A DNA stretch of 64,000 bases from CBDFHF01 sp965247565 (GTDB lineage Bacteria; Pseudomonadota; Gammaproteobacteria; Methylococcales; Methylomonadaceae). Below the pieces are notes generated by a model. That model did no database searches. It worked only from the letters and a program-made list of their open reading frames with translations, and was not told the origin of the DNA. The translations under genes and the position numbers were made by a program. The DNA lies in the NCBI GenBank assembly GCA_965247565.1, contig CBDFHF010000001.1, positions 186,001-250,000 on the forward strand, given 5' to 3'. Below, one piece after another: positions 25,790-35,215 of this stretch (positions are counted from its first letter, which is position 1; each line of letters opens with the position of its first letter).

Positions 25790-25807
25790 GTACGTAAAAA
25801 TACGTAC
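25790..25807. promoter_or_regulatory. Perfect palindrome GTACGTA-N4-TACGTAC
   Basis: An 18-base site with perfect 7-bp arms and a 4-base spacer, in the 290-base gap between the regulator gene and the uncharacterised gene at 25592. The gap holds no gene. The symmetry is what a dimeric LuxR/FixJ-type regulator would bind, and such a regulator is encoded next door. A near match lies at 14962. Confidence 0.45.
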
Positions 25808-25881
25808 AAAAGGTTAGAACTGATCAGCAGGTACAAGTAAACTGTAATTGATATCCTTAGCCGAGCTTAAAGGATCGATTG

Positions 25882-26511
25882 TTATTCAATCTTAGGATCG
25901 GGCAGAAGCTGGCTGGCTTCGTAGAAATGGGCAAGATCCACAAGGTTGCTTGCGCCTGTTTTGTTTAAGATTCTTGCGCGGTGTACTTCGACAGTGCGGT
26001 AACTGATAGCTAACTGTTTGCCAATTTGTTTATTGGAATTACCTGCCAAAAGCAACGGCAATATTTCAAGTTCCCGAGCAGTAAGATTTTTTAGACGATC
26101 AGACAAAGCTTGTTCTTTCAGGGCCTGCTCGCGCATCTGAGATGCTTGCACCAATAAATCTTGGATACGTTCAATCAACAGTTCTTTGGAAACCGGTTTG
26201 GTCAAAAAATCGACCGCACCGGCCTTCATTGCCCGTACCGTCATGGGGATTGTGCCATAGGCGGTGATAAAGATAATTGGCAAGTGAATATTGCGTCGAA
26301 TGAGCTCAATTTGCAGTTCATCTCCATTTAAACCTGGCAAGTTCATGTCGAGAAGCAGGCAACCGAGCTGGTCCGGAGAATAGTTTTCAAGAAAGTGCTC
26401 GGCGCTTTCAAACGTTCGGTAATCTAGTCCGTAGGTTTCAACAACCATTCCAAGACTGTCTCGTACCGCATCGTCATCATCGATGATAAAAACACAGGGT
26501 TGAGTATTCAT
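25882..26511 (-). CDS. FixJ/NarL-type response regulator
   Basis: A 209-residue two-component regulator. The receiver domain has the acidic pair in FIIDDDDAV, the phosphoacceptor Asp in CLLLDMNLPG, the Thr/Ser switch region in IIFITAYG, and Lys in FLTKPVSKELL. The C-terminal LuxR HTH is LTARELEILPLLLAGNSNKQIGKQLAISYRTVEVHRARI. This FixJ-like layout usually activates transcription on phosphorylation. The start overlaps the kinase stop (ATGA), so the two are translationally coupled partners. Confidence 0.93.
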   Translation of the reverse strand: MNTQPCVFIIDDDDAVRDSLGMVVETYGLDYRTFESAEHFLENYSPDQLGCLLLDMNLPGLNGDELQIELIRRNIHLPIIFITAYGTIPMTVRAMKAGAVDFLTKPVSKELLIERIQDLLVQASQMREQALKEQALSDRLKNLTARELEILPLLLAGNSNKQIGKQLAISYRTVEVHRARILNKTGASNLVDLAHFYEASQLLPDPKIE

Positions 26512-29500
26512 GTTATTAAGGGTAAGGCAAAATGTATACTAATACCGGCACCGGCATTTTGTTCGGCCCATATCTTACCGCCGTGGGCTTCGATCACCGC
26601 TTTGCTGATGGCTAGACCCATACCTAAGCCGCTGGTTTTGGTCGTGTAGAAAGGTTGGAAAATGGTTTTCAGATTAGCGGTATCCGGTAGTCCTTTTCCA
26701 CTGTCACATACCGTGATTCGGACCATTTCGGAGTCGCTGGCGAAGCGATGTGTGGATATGGTCATCGTTCCAGCCTTTAAGTCGAGTTCTTGCATGGAGT
26801 CCAAACCATTACGTATTAGGTTGATCAGCACTTTCTGGATTTGCAGGTTATTGACAAAAACTTGTGGTAAATCGGGGGCGAGATCGAGTTCAATTTTGAA
26901 AGCACTGAAACTTTCTTCAGCGCTGATGAACATCATTACCTGATGTATCAAACCATTGATGTCTAAAGGCTCGTTGTTGCTCTCACCTTTATGCAACACT
27001 GTGATTAATTGCCGTATGACGTTACCCGCGCGCTGTGCTTGCAGGGTACATTTCTCTACTACGTGGTAAAGCTTTTCCGGATTCTGATGGCCGGGCTGCA
27101 GTAAGTGTAGTGCCACATCAGCGTAAGCACTAATGGCAGCGAGCGGTTGATTTAGTTCGTGTGCCATAACGGCTATCGTTTGGCTTGCAACATGTAACCG
27201 GAAAGATTGTTCCATTTTATCACGCCGCTCACTGAGCTCCTTTGACAACATCGTATTGGTAATATCTAAGTTAATGCCTAGCATTCGAATGGGCTGATCT
27301 TGGTCATACAGCAAGGCTCCGCGGGAGTGCATCCAGCGGTACGAACCATTTTTGTGACGCAAACGGAACTGCAGATCGAAGTCCTGCCGATTGCCGGTAA
27401 TATAATCCTTAGCAGCTGTCAGTACAAAACTCCGATCATCGGGATGCAGCCGTCGACTCCACTTTTGCCATGTAATAGGCAGTTCCTTACTTTCAAGGCC
27501 GAGTTGCTGCCCCCATTCGGGTGATAAATAAAGCGCGTTTGTCGACAAATTCCAGTCCCAATAACCCGCTTGCACTTCCTCAACTATAAGCCTAAGCCTA
27601 GCCTCGCTCTCGTGCAGCGCCACTTCAGCGGTCTTCCGTTCAGTGATATCAAGGAGTGCTATGCGTAACTGTGGAAGCAAATCCTCTGCTTGGAAGAATT
27701 GGCTATCAATCTGGGCGAAAAAGCCTCCGCCTTCGCGGGACATGAGCAATTCAATACTTTGTTTGGCATTCTGTTTCGTTGCCTGCAGATAAAATTGATA
27801 CCAACGTTCTTTGTAGTTATCGCCAATAAACTGCGCAAAACGGCGATGAATAAGTCTTTCTCGCCTCATACCGAATAGATTGGCAGCCGTGAGATTGGCT
27901 TCTGCAATCGTGCCATCCACTGTGAGCGTCAAATAGCCGACCGGGGCAAAATCATAAAGTTGAATATAATGATCTTGCGATGTTTTCAGCTCTGCCGATA
28001 ATTGATGCAATTCCTGGTTCTGCATTTCGAGATTTATTTTGTATGTGTGCAGTTCATGCAAGTAGTTTTCGGTGGCTCGGCGCTCTCGTTTCTCGATTTC
28101 ATGTAAGGCCTCTGCGGCTCTTTTACGCTCGGAAATGTCGAGGCTTACAGTGGCCAGGCCAACCGGTTCGTTATTGTCGTTTGTAATATAAAAAACGTTA
28201 TAGATCATCCAGATGGCGGCACCGGTTTGGAAATGGCGGAAGCGTACTTCCGTCTCTCCAGCTTTTTCGCGCACTACGCGAGGAAAAAATTCTTCCATGA
28301 TGAAGTGCTGGTCTTCAGGAAAAAAAAATTCCTGGACCGAGGTTTTAAAGGCCTGCTCCTGGCTATCGAGTCCGACCAAGCGCAAACCGGCGTTGTTAAT
28401 ATAAATTGGTTTGAAGTTCATATCGCATATACCGATGAACTCCTGGCTATTATCGGCGAGTGATACGAATTTTTGCCGTTCCAATTCTGCCCGTTTTCTA
28501 TCCTCAATATCGACAACATGCACCACAATGCCTCTGACATTGCCGTTTGCATCCTTATCAGGTATATAATTTCCACTGACCCATCGAGGCTTGCCTGTTC
28601 CATACGGAACCTGATAATCAAAACTAACGCGTTCGCCTGAGCGTGCGCGCTCAAGATTAGGGCCAACGATAGCCCAGGCGCTTTCGCCAATAATTTCTCT
28701 GGCTGTCCGTCCAATGAAATGATCTCGGTTCATGCAAAACCAGTTTTCATAGGTTTTATTGACGCGTAAATAGCGGAACTGGGTATCAATATAAGCGGTT
28801 AGTGCCGGAGTCGCATCCATGATGAGCTGTAACTCGCTTTCCCGTTCGCGTAATGCGGCTTCAGCAAGTTTACGGGTAGTAATATCACTTTCCGACCCTG
28901 CCATACGAATAACTTGACCAGCACTGTTCCATTGTGCAATACCGCGGTCTAATATCCATTTCCAGGAACCGTCTTTGCAACGGATCTGATATTCTTCGTT
29001 GAACACAGGCGTTTTTTTTTCAAAATGCGCTTGCACCGCGGAGAGCACCCTCTCCTTGTCGTCGGGATGAATGCCGACGTTCCATTCTTCTTCACTGCCA
29101 GAAACCTCGTGATTGGCAAAGCCGCGTAGTGCCTTCCAGCGTGATGAAAAATGTATATGTTTATTGAGGACATCCCAATCCCATATGGCGTCTTGTGCGC
29201 CATCGAGTACTAGTTGGTAGCGTGCAATACGCTCTTTGAGTTCTGCTTCCGATATTTTTCGCTCGGTAATATCGTGGATATAACCCTGCCAGAGAATGCT
29301 GCCATCCATTTCCTGTTGTGGTAACGAATGGCTTTCAAGCCAAATCTCCCCTCGTGTTGGATGGTTATAGCGGAATGAGCCTCGCCATGCCTGCATGGAT
29401 TTTGCAGATTCGATTGTTGTATCCTTTACACGGTCTATATCTTCGTGGTGGATGTGGGCAAACACTGGATCAAAATTCTCATTTAGAACATCGCTGCTAA

Positions 29501-30776
29501 AACCCAATATGGACTCTAGCGCCGGACTGGCGTAGGGCATATGCGATGAGCCATCTGGAAGCACCCTAAAAGAACAGATTAGTCCAGGCACCGAAGCCGC
29601 GATCTTGCTCAATTGATCTTGCAACTTAAGTTGTTCCTGCACTGCCATCTCTGCGCGTTGGCGCTCCGATATGTCGCGTAGGATGGCGGTAAACGATTTT
29701 TCGTCGCCACTGCCGTTTTGAGAAATAGACACTTCGACCGGAAACTCCGTACCACTGACATGCAGGCCAGTAATAGCACCCAGAAAGCCCATTTTACGAT
29801 TTGTGATATTCGTGCGCCCGAAACCGCGAACATATCTGCTATGCGCATCGCGAAAACGCCCGGGGATAAAACGATCAAGAGAGTCGCCAATGGCTTCATT
29901 GGCTGGGCAGCCAAACATTTTTTCCGCTGCTCTATTAAATACCAAAATATAATGATTACTATCTATGGTGATGATCGCGTCCATCGCAGACTCGATAATA
30001 TCAGCATACCGTTGCCTACTTTCCTGAAGCTCGAAGTCTCTGGTCTTACTTTCCGTAATATCCTGTGTTGTGCCAAACCCGCCCTTTAAACGACCTTGTT
30101 TATCGAACTCTAATACGGCTCTCTCTCGAACCCATTTGACTTGCCCAGTGACCACTATTCGATGTTCAATATCGTAGGGTTTACCGCGCAGCCCTGCTTG
30201 CCATTGTTGATCAACATATTCCCTGTCATCAGAATGTACGGTAGAGAGAAAAGTTTCATAGCTCAACGGTGTTCCTTTAGAAACTCCAAAAAGTCGGTAG
30301 TTCTCATCAGACCAGCTCAAAATGTTATGTTTTACGTCCAACCGCCAACTACCGATATATCCGATAGATTGTGCAAAGTTTAAATCTTGTTGATTTTCCA
30401 AAAGTTTGGTGGCCATACTTCGGCTCTGAGCAGTTGTAATGATCATTACAGAGGCCAAAACCAAAAAACCTACATTTAAAATATAGGCATCATAAGGTGC
30501 GGAGTCCCAAGCAGGAAGTAAAACCAGGCTATTGACTGCAATTGAGGATAGCACTAATGCGAGAAGTGCTGGTTTTTGGCCAAGCCAGAAACCAGTCTCG
30601 ATTATCGCGAAAAAAAATAATAAAAACGCGGCCCGCTGGCCAATGACTGGTATAAAGTGCGTCACTATGCTGGCAATGATGACGGCTAGCACTGCTAAGC
30701 CGTATAGCAATAACGGTGATTGCTTGTCCAAGTTTGTTGGGTAAATAAATTGCGTGAGTATTCGTTCTGTATTCAT
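26508..30776 (-). CDS. Multi-PAS sensor histidine kinase
   Basis: About 1,420 residues. The N-terminal membrane region has several hydrophobic segments (LLYGLAVLAVIIASIVTHF, AAFLLFFFAIIETGFWLG). A long series of PAS/PAC modules follows, recognised by repeated DITERK/DISERK ends. The dimerisation His lies near residue 1200 (VMAHELNQPLAAISAYADV), followed by the ATPase boxes NLIRNGLDSM, CDSGKGLPD and GLGMGLAISK. The kinase core is of the FixL type. Many PAS domains suggest several redox, oxygen or ligand inputs, but no heme or flavin residues can be assigned by eye. The start is uncertain: the ATG at 30776 (MNTERIL) or an ATG 18 codons upstream. Confidence 0.92.
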   Translation of the reverse strand: MNTERILTQFIYPTNLDKQSPLLLYGLAVLAVIIASIVTHFIPVIGQRAAFLLFFFAIIETGFWLGQKPALLALVLSSIAVNSLVLLPAWDSAPYDAYILNVGFLVLASVMIITTAQSRSMATKLLENQQDLNFAQSIGYIGSWRLDVKHNILSWSDENYRLFGVSKGTPLSYETFLSTVHSDDREYVDQQWQAGLRGKPYDIEHRIVVTGQVKWVRERAVLEFDKQGRLKGGFGTTQDITESKTRDFELQESRQRYADIIESAMDAIITIDSNHYILVFNRAAEKMFGCPANEAIGDSLDRFIPGRFRDAHSRYVRGFGRTNITNRKMGFLGAITGLHVSGTEFPVEVSISQNGSGDEKSFTAILRDISERQRAEMAVQEQLKLQDQLSKIAASVPGLICSFRVLPDGSSHMPYASPALESILGFSSDVLNENFDPVFAHIHHEDIDRVKDTTIESAKSMQAWRGSFRYNHPTRGEIWLESHSLPQQEMDGSILWQGYIHDITERKISEAELKERIARYQLVLDGAQDAIWDWDVLNKHIHFSSRWKALRGFANHEVSGSEEEWNVGIHPDDKERVLSAVQAHFEKKTPVFNEEYQIRCKDGSWKWILDRGIAQWNSAGQVIRMAGSESDITTRKLAEAALRERESELQLIMDATPALTAYIDTQFRYLRVNKTYENWFCMNRDHFIGRTAREIIGESAWAIVGPNLERARSGERVSFDYQVPYGTGKPRWVSGNYIPDKDANGNVRGIVVHVVDIEDRKRAELERQKFVSLADNSQEFIGICDMNFKPIYINNAGLRLVGLDSQEQAFKTSVQEFFFPEDQHFIMEEFFPRVVREKAGETEVRFRHFQTGAAIWMIYNVFYITNDNNEPVGLATVSLDISERKRAAEALHEIEKRERRATENYLHELHTYKINLEMQNQELHQLSAELKTSQDHYIQLYDFAPVGYLTLTVDGTIAEANLTAANLFGMRRERLIHRRFAQFIGDNYKERWYQFYLQATKQNAKQSIELLMSREGGGFFAQIDSQFFQAEDLLPQLRIALLDITERKTAEVALHESEARLRLIVEEVQAGYWDWNLSTNALYLSPEWGQQLGLESKELPITWQKWSRRLHPDDRSFVLTAAKDYITGNRQDFDLQFRLRHKNGSYRWMHSRGALLYDQDQPIRMLGINLDITNTMLSKELSERRDKMEQSFRLHVASQTIAVMAHELNQPLAAISAYADVALHLLQPGHQNPEKLYHVVEKCTLQAQRAGNVIRQLITVLHKGESNNEPLDINGLIHQVMMFISAEESFSAFKIELDLAPDLPQVFVNNLQIQKVLINLIRNGLDSMQELDLKAGTMTISTHRFASDSEMVRITVCDSGKGLPDTANLKTIFQPFYTTKTSGLGMGLAISKAVIEAHGGKIWAEQNAGAGISIHFALPLIT

Positions 30777-31399
30777 TGGCTTGCCGGTAAAACCTGTTAA
30801 TCGGTGGAGACCATAAAGAGCAACTCCCATGAACAGGTTAATTTGAACTTTCTTATGGTTAGCCTACATAGTTGAAATTAAGCCAGTTCGTTTTTTCTCG
30901 GCTTCGTAGGACTCATTACCATTATTCGCCTAAAATTTGCAGGAAAACTCAAGAATAGAGACAAGATCAATATCTCTCAGATCCTATCAAGCTGAATCTT
31001 TAAAGTTTCTGCGAAAAGAGCGGCCTCCTTTGAATATAACTGATTTAGTTTATCTCAAGCAACTCTTTGCGATGCGTTAACTAGAGCGATAAGTTCATAA
31101 CAACTGTGATGGGTTTTTCTTAAGATAGATTTAACTGCTGATCCAGATGTTTATGCGCAAAAAACTTTCCACCAAAGAACTGATAGTTGTAATTGATTCG
31201 GGAAGCCGGCAAAAGAAAAGCATCCAATCCCATCAACATAATAAAGATTCTCTGATCCAAGTAAGGGGTTGCCCTTATTTCAGCCCATGATAATTAGTGT
31301 TAAAAAATAGGCGTTTATTTTCGTAAGTTTGAGCGGAAATTTTACGTATGCAACAGTCTAGAACGCTGCAATAGCAATCACTAAGTCAGGAGATCAATT
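30777..31399. promoter_or_regulatory. Divergent promoter region, no gene
   Basis: A 620-base, AT-rich spacer between the kinase and the Crp-family gene. No protein or RNA gene is recognisable. TTCGTA (31320-31325) and TACGTA (31343-31348), half-sites like those of the palindromes at 14962 and 25790, lie 50-80 bases before the Crp-type gene. Both genes may be controlled from here. Confidence 0.35.
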
Positions 31400-32194
31400 A
31401 TGTCAAATCAGTATTTTCTTCAACAAAACGCTATTCTAAGTGCCTTACCCGTCGATGACTACGAACACATTTTGCCGTATCTAGAACTTGTTTTGATGCC
31501 ACTCAATGAAGTCATTTACGAGATGGGGTGCGATTTGCATCACGCTTATTTTCCTTTGACCTGCATCGTGTCCAAGCTTTACCTCACCGAGAATGGTTCG
31601 TCATCTGAAATCGCCATGGTCGGTAAGGAAGGAGTCGTCGGGATCTCCCTTTTTATGGGCAGTAAAACTTCGGTGGACAGCGCTGTTGTAGTAAGTGCGG
31701 GCTACGCCTATCGAATACGATCGGGTTTGTTTTTGCAAGAATTCAACCGCTTTGGGGGGCGTCGTAACGGGGCACTAAAGTTTTTGCTGCTTCGTTATAC
31801 TCAGGCACTGTTAACCCAAATAGCGCAAACAGCTATTTGCAATCGCTTTCATTCGATAGATCAACAAATATGCCGTTGGTTGCTGCTTAGTCTCGACCGG
31901 TTAGATAGTAACGAGATAACCATGACACATGAATCAATTTCTCAGAAGCTAGGTGTGCGTCGAGAAGGTGTCACCGATGCTGCATTGAAATTGCAACGCG
32001 CGGGATTGATCGATTACCACCGTGGCCACATCACAGTGTTAGACCGAGTTGGATTACAGAGTCAAGTCTGTGAGTGCTACTCAGTAGTCAGAGCAGAATT
32101 TGATCGACTATTCCCGTGTCTGGAGCATTCAAAATCACCAATTAGAACGGCTACTTACTGTGAAAGCCGCAAAACCAACAGTTTATTTAATTAA
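31400..32194 (+). CDS. Crp/Fnr-family transcriptional regulator
   Basis: A 264-residue regulator with an N-terminal cyclic-nucleotide-binding-like beta roll (LELVLMPLNEVIYEMG ... SSSEIAMVGKEGVVGISLFMG) and a C-terminal winged HTH (TMTHESISQKLGVRREGVTDAALKLQRAG). The usual cAMP-contact residues are not obvious and there is no N-terminal Cys cluster as in Fnr. A ribosome site (CAGGAG) precedes the ATG. It is convergent with, and touches, the DUF1772 pseudogene. Confidence 0.9.
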   Translation: MSNQYFLQQNAILSALPVDDYEHILPYLELVLMPLNEVIYEMGCDLHHAYFPLTCIVSKLYLTENGSSSEIAMVGKEGVVGISLFMGSKTSVDSAVVVSAGYAYRIRSGLFLQEFNRFGGRRNGALKFLLLRYTQALLTQIAQTAICNRFHSIDQQICRWLLLSLDRLDSNEITMTHESISQKLGVRREGVTDAALKLQRAGLIDYHRGHITVLDRVGLQSQVCECYSVVRAEFDRLFPCLEHSKSPIRTATYCESRKTNSLFN

Positions 32195-32658
32195 TGAAAT
32201 AATCCCATGGAGAGCAATATTGCCGCTGTTAAGCAGCTGCTGTACGGATATGGTTCCAGGCCGTTCACCTATTTAGGTAAGCAGCCCATAGTTCAGCTCC
32301 ATCAATACTGGCCGCTTCAACGTGTGCGAGTTTTTTATTCAGCGCTACGCTACATCTCATCGTAACTGCAAATGTGCCGATGAAATAACTTAAGCTACCA
32401 GTAAGCAAGCTGATTGGGTCAGACAGGTGCCACCGTAACAGTGAAGCAGTTGCCAGAACGGCACAAACACCAGCTGTGCCAACGAATACAATGAAAAACC
32501 AGCGATTTAGCACGGTTACATTAATGATTTGCATAGCTGCGATGCCTTGTTTCGGTTGAAGTTTGGCCAGTGCTGTCATCACGGTATGCGTCCAGCCCTT
32601 CCACCTAGCTTGAAATTTCCAAATTAGGCATCCTTAAGTTTTTCAGTGAGGATAAGAG

Positions 32659-32946
32659 ATGGCCCTAACAACCAAGTGGATCAATCATATAGAAGCCTGG
32701 CAGCTTAGTGGTTTAAAACAAGCGGAGTATTGTCGGCAGCAGGGTTTAAACGATAATACGTTTGGAGCCAGATTAAGTGATTATCGAAAAGAGCAACAAG
32801 GCGCGCTTCCGGCATTAATTCCTGTCCAGCTGAAAGCACCGCTTCCCATAGGAATTGTATTAAAACTTACCAACGGCCATCAAGTTGATCTGCCGGCATC
32901 GACTTCAGCCGCCTGGCTGGCGGAATTGCTGCGATGCCTGGATTAA
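32659..32946 (+). CDS. tnpA: IS66 accessory protein TnpA (Orf1)
   Basis: Identical 95-residue protein to the copies at 875 and 59381, with the small N-terminal HTH-like region. A ribosome site (GAGGATAAGAG) lies before the ATG. It overlaps tnpB by 13 bases. Confidence 0.95.
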   Translation: MALTTKWINHIEAWQLSGLKQAEYCRQQGLNDNTFGARLSDYRKEQQGALPALIPVQLKAPLPIGIVLKLTNGHQVDLPASTSAAWLAELLRCLD

Positions 32947-33284
32947 TCGCAAGCCCTCCTCAGATTTGGTTAGTCGTTGCGCCCGTTGATATGAGACGCG
33001 GTATTGATGGCTTATCGTCTATTGTCCAACTGGTGCTAGGCCAATCGCCGTGCACAGGATCTGCGTTTGTGTTTCGTAACAAGGCAGGCAACCGCTTACG
33101 GTTGTTAGTGTGGGACGGCAATGGCGTTTGGTTATGTCACCGTCGTTTGCATCAGGGCGGTTTTGTGTGGCCCAAGGTGTTGGATACCCGTTTTGCTATC
33201 AGTCAGGCGCAATGGGAATGGCTGATTGCCGGTGTAAACTGGCAGCGTTTATCGGCGTTGCCCCAAGCACATTGGCAGGTTTAA
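32934..33284 (+). CDS. tnpB: IS66 accessory protein TnpB (Orf2)
   Basis: Identical 116-residue Orf2 protein (VAPVDMRRGIDGL block). It is required for IS66 transposition with TnpA and TnpC. Confidence 0.95.
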   Translation: MPGLIASPPQIWLVVAPVDMRRGIDGLSSIVQLVLGQSPCTGSAFVFRNKAGNRLRLLVWDGNGVWLCHRRLHQGGFVWPKVLDTRFAISQAQWEWLIAGVNWQRLSALPQAHWQV

Positions 33285-33379
33285 ATAGCGTTATATTTTA
33301 GTCTAAAAAGAGAGAAAATTAGCAAGAAAATCCAGTAAACATAAGGCTTTCAGCGGGTGTTTGTTGTATAATTTCAGCC

Positions 33380-34996
33380 ATGAAATCACTCGCTGAGCTT
33401 GATCATTTAAACCTTGATCCGACCGCTAAATCTCAAGTTGCGGCCTTAATTCAGTCGCTCCTTGATCAGACAGAACGCGATGCTGCCCTCATCAAAGCCA
33501 AAGACTTCAAAATCGAAGCCTTAACGCATGAAGTTGCTTATTACCGGCGTATCCGTTTTGGCGTAAAAAGTGAAACCCTCTCGCCCTTACAGCGTGATGT
33601 GTTTGAGGAAACTTGGAATACTGACATGTCCGCGATTGAAGCGGAACTCGAACAGCTGAAAGACGATCAGCCTTGCGAGACAGTGGTCAAACCCAAACGG
33701 CCCCGCGCCGGTCGTCAACCTTTGCCGCCGCATTTACCGCGCATCGAACATCGCCACGAACCCGAATCTTGCACTTGCGGAAAGTGCGGCAAAGACTTGG
33801 TCAAAATTGGCGAAGACATCAGCGAACAATTGGATGTTGTACCCGCTCAGTTTACTGTCCATCGGCACATTCGCCCCCAATATGCTTGTAAAAACTGCGA
33901 AACCATCACCGCCGCGCCGATTTCGCCGGCAGTGATTGATGGTGGCATGGCCGCCATCGGTTTATTGGTATGGGTGATCATCAGCAAATACCTGGATCAT
34001 CTGCCACTCTATCGCTTGGAACAAATTGCCGCCCGCGAAAATGTGATTCTGTCTCGTTCAACCTTAGCCGAATGGGTGGGTCGTGTCGGTGTGGCGTTAC
34101 AGCCGTTGGTGGATCGGCTCACTTGGCATCTGCTGCAAGGCAATACCTTGCATGCGGATGAAACGCCGGTCGCGCAACTCGACCCCGGCAAAGGCAAAAC
34201 CCGCAAAGCTTACCTATGGGCCTACCGCAGCAATGATCTTCAGAAAGATCAACCGCGTATCATCGTCTTTGATTATCAACAAGGGCGTAGCGGTGAACAT
34301 GCCCGCCAATTTTTAGGCGAATGGCAAGGTCATCTGCTGGTTGATGATTTTGCCGGGTATAAAGCGTTATTCACAAACACGCGCAACCCTCATGGTTGTA
34401 TCGAGTTAGCGTGTCTTGGGCATGCTCGGCGTAAGTTCTTCGACTTGCATCAGGCAGATAAAAATCCTATGGCGTTGGAAGCTGTGCAACGCATTGCTGT
34501 GCTGTATGCCATCGAAGCAGAGGGCGAAGCAATGAGCATTGAAGCTCGTCGTCAACTACGTGCAGAAAAAGCCCTACCAGAACTTCAAACCTTATATGAC
34601 TGGTTGATTGAAACCCGCGTCAGAACAGCCAACGGCGGCACGTCCGCTAAGGCTTTAGATCATATACTAAAACGCTGGCCTGCCATCATCCGCTATGCTG
34701 AAACCGGGCACTTGCCGATTGACAATAATCCAGTAGAAAACTCCATTCGGCCCATCGCACTTGGAAAAAAGAACTGGTTATTCACCGGCTCCGAGCGGGC
34801 TGGCAAACGCGCGGCTGCAATACAATCATTGCTGGGCACGGCTAAGCTCAATGGCATTAATCCCGCCGAGTGGCTAAAGGAGACGCTCGAAAAACTGCCG
34901 ACTTGGCCTAATCGACGTATTGATGAGTTACTACCCTTGGCACCGGAGTGGATTGAGGCGATCAAACTGAATACGTCTGAAAAATCTACCTGGTAG
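33380..34996 (+). CDS. tnpC: IS66 transposase TnpC
   Basis: A 538-residue DDE transposase. Order: N-terminal helical/leucine-rich region; zinc finger (CTCGKCGK ... YACKNCETI); catalytic core with D in LHADETPVAQLDPG, D in LLVDDFAGYKALF, and E in IDNNPVENSIRPIALGKKNW; then the C-terminal IS66 domain. It differs from copy 3 by one visible residue near the end (Pro here, Leu there, in LLPLAxEW). The reading frame is complete. Confidence 0.97.
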   Translation: MKSLAELDHLNLDPTAKSQVAALIQSLLDQTERDAALIKAKDFKIEALTHEVAYYRRIRFGVKSETLSPLQRDVFEETWNTDMSAIEAELEQLKDDQPCETVVKPKRPRAGRQPLPPHLPRIEHRHEPESCTCGKCGKDLVKIGEDISEQLDVVPAQFTVHRHIRPQYACKNCETITAAPISPAVIDGGMAAIGLLVWVIISKYLDHLPLYRLEQIAARENVILSRSTLAEWVGRVGVALQPLVDRLTWHLLQGNTLHADETPVAQLDPGKGKTRKAYLWAYRSNDLQKDQPRIIVFDYQQGRSGEHARQFLGEWQGHLLVDDFAGYKALFTNTRNPHGCIELACLGHARRKFFDLHQADKNPMALEAVQRIAVLYAIEAEGEAMSIEARRQLRAEKALPELQTLYDWLIETRVRTANGGTSAKALDHILKRWPAIIRYAETGHLPIDNNPVENSIRPIALGKKNWLFTGSERAGKRAAAIQSLLGTAKLNGINPAEWLKETLEKLPTWPNRRIDELLPLAPEWIEAIKLNTSEKSTW

Positions 34997-35215
34997 CGAC
35001 AGACGCATACTCATCACGAAGGATGAGAAGGCAAAGAATATGCCTGCCACCAAGCCGGTGCTGATGGCCGCGATAAAAACCAAAGTTGTCAATAAGCTGT
35101 CAGTCGTTATCATTAAGTCTCCTGGCAATTTGAAATTGGCATTGAACTAACGGTTTTTCTGAGTGCTTGTTGGCAAGATCGCAAAGCCTGAATTTCAGTA
35201 GCCGTATCTCGGTTA

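Larger units (their letters stand above)
32584..35010 (+). mobile_element. IS66-family element, copy 2 (complete, with TSD)
   Basis: A 2427-bp element with ends GTATGCGTCCAGCCCTTCC and GTATGCGTCTGTCGCTACC (inverted). It is flanked by a perfect 8-bp target duplication TCATCACG (32576-32583 and 35011-35018). All three genes are intact, so it is probably active. It interrupts the DUF1772 gene. Confidence 0.97.
32191..35113 (-). pseudogene. DUF1772 membrane protein, broken by IS66 and decay
   Basis: The N-terminal part (MITTDSLLTTLVFIAAISTG, continuing to FSSFVM) lies at 35011-35113 and the C-terminal part at 32191-32583. Deleting the IS66 element with one TSD joins them exactly in frame (FSSFVM-TALAKLQPKQG). 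Downstream, a TGA at 32265-32267 stands where the family usually has Trp (read on as WNHIRTAAA), and a one-base loss then shifts the frame before ILLSMGLFH. It is an anthrone-oxygenase-like/DUF1772 protein with four membrane segments. The decay beyond the insertion shows it is long dead. Confidence 0.8.

Noticed and set aside
32265..32582. 105-residue protein as a separate small gene
   Set aside because: It is the C-terminal half of the DUF1772 gene separated by IS66; the apparent start codon is at the insertion junction.
34931..35128. 65-residue protein ending in the IS66
   Set aside because: N-terminal DUF1772 fragment that runs into the transposon end.
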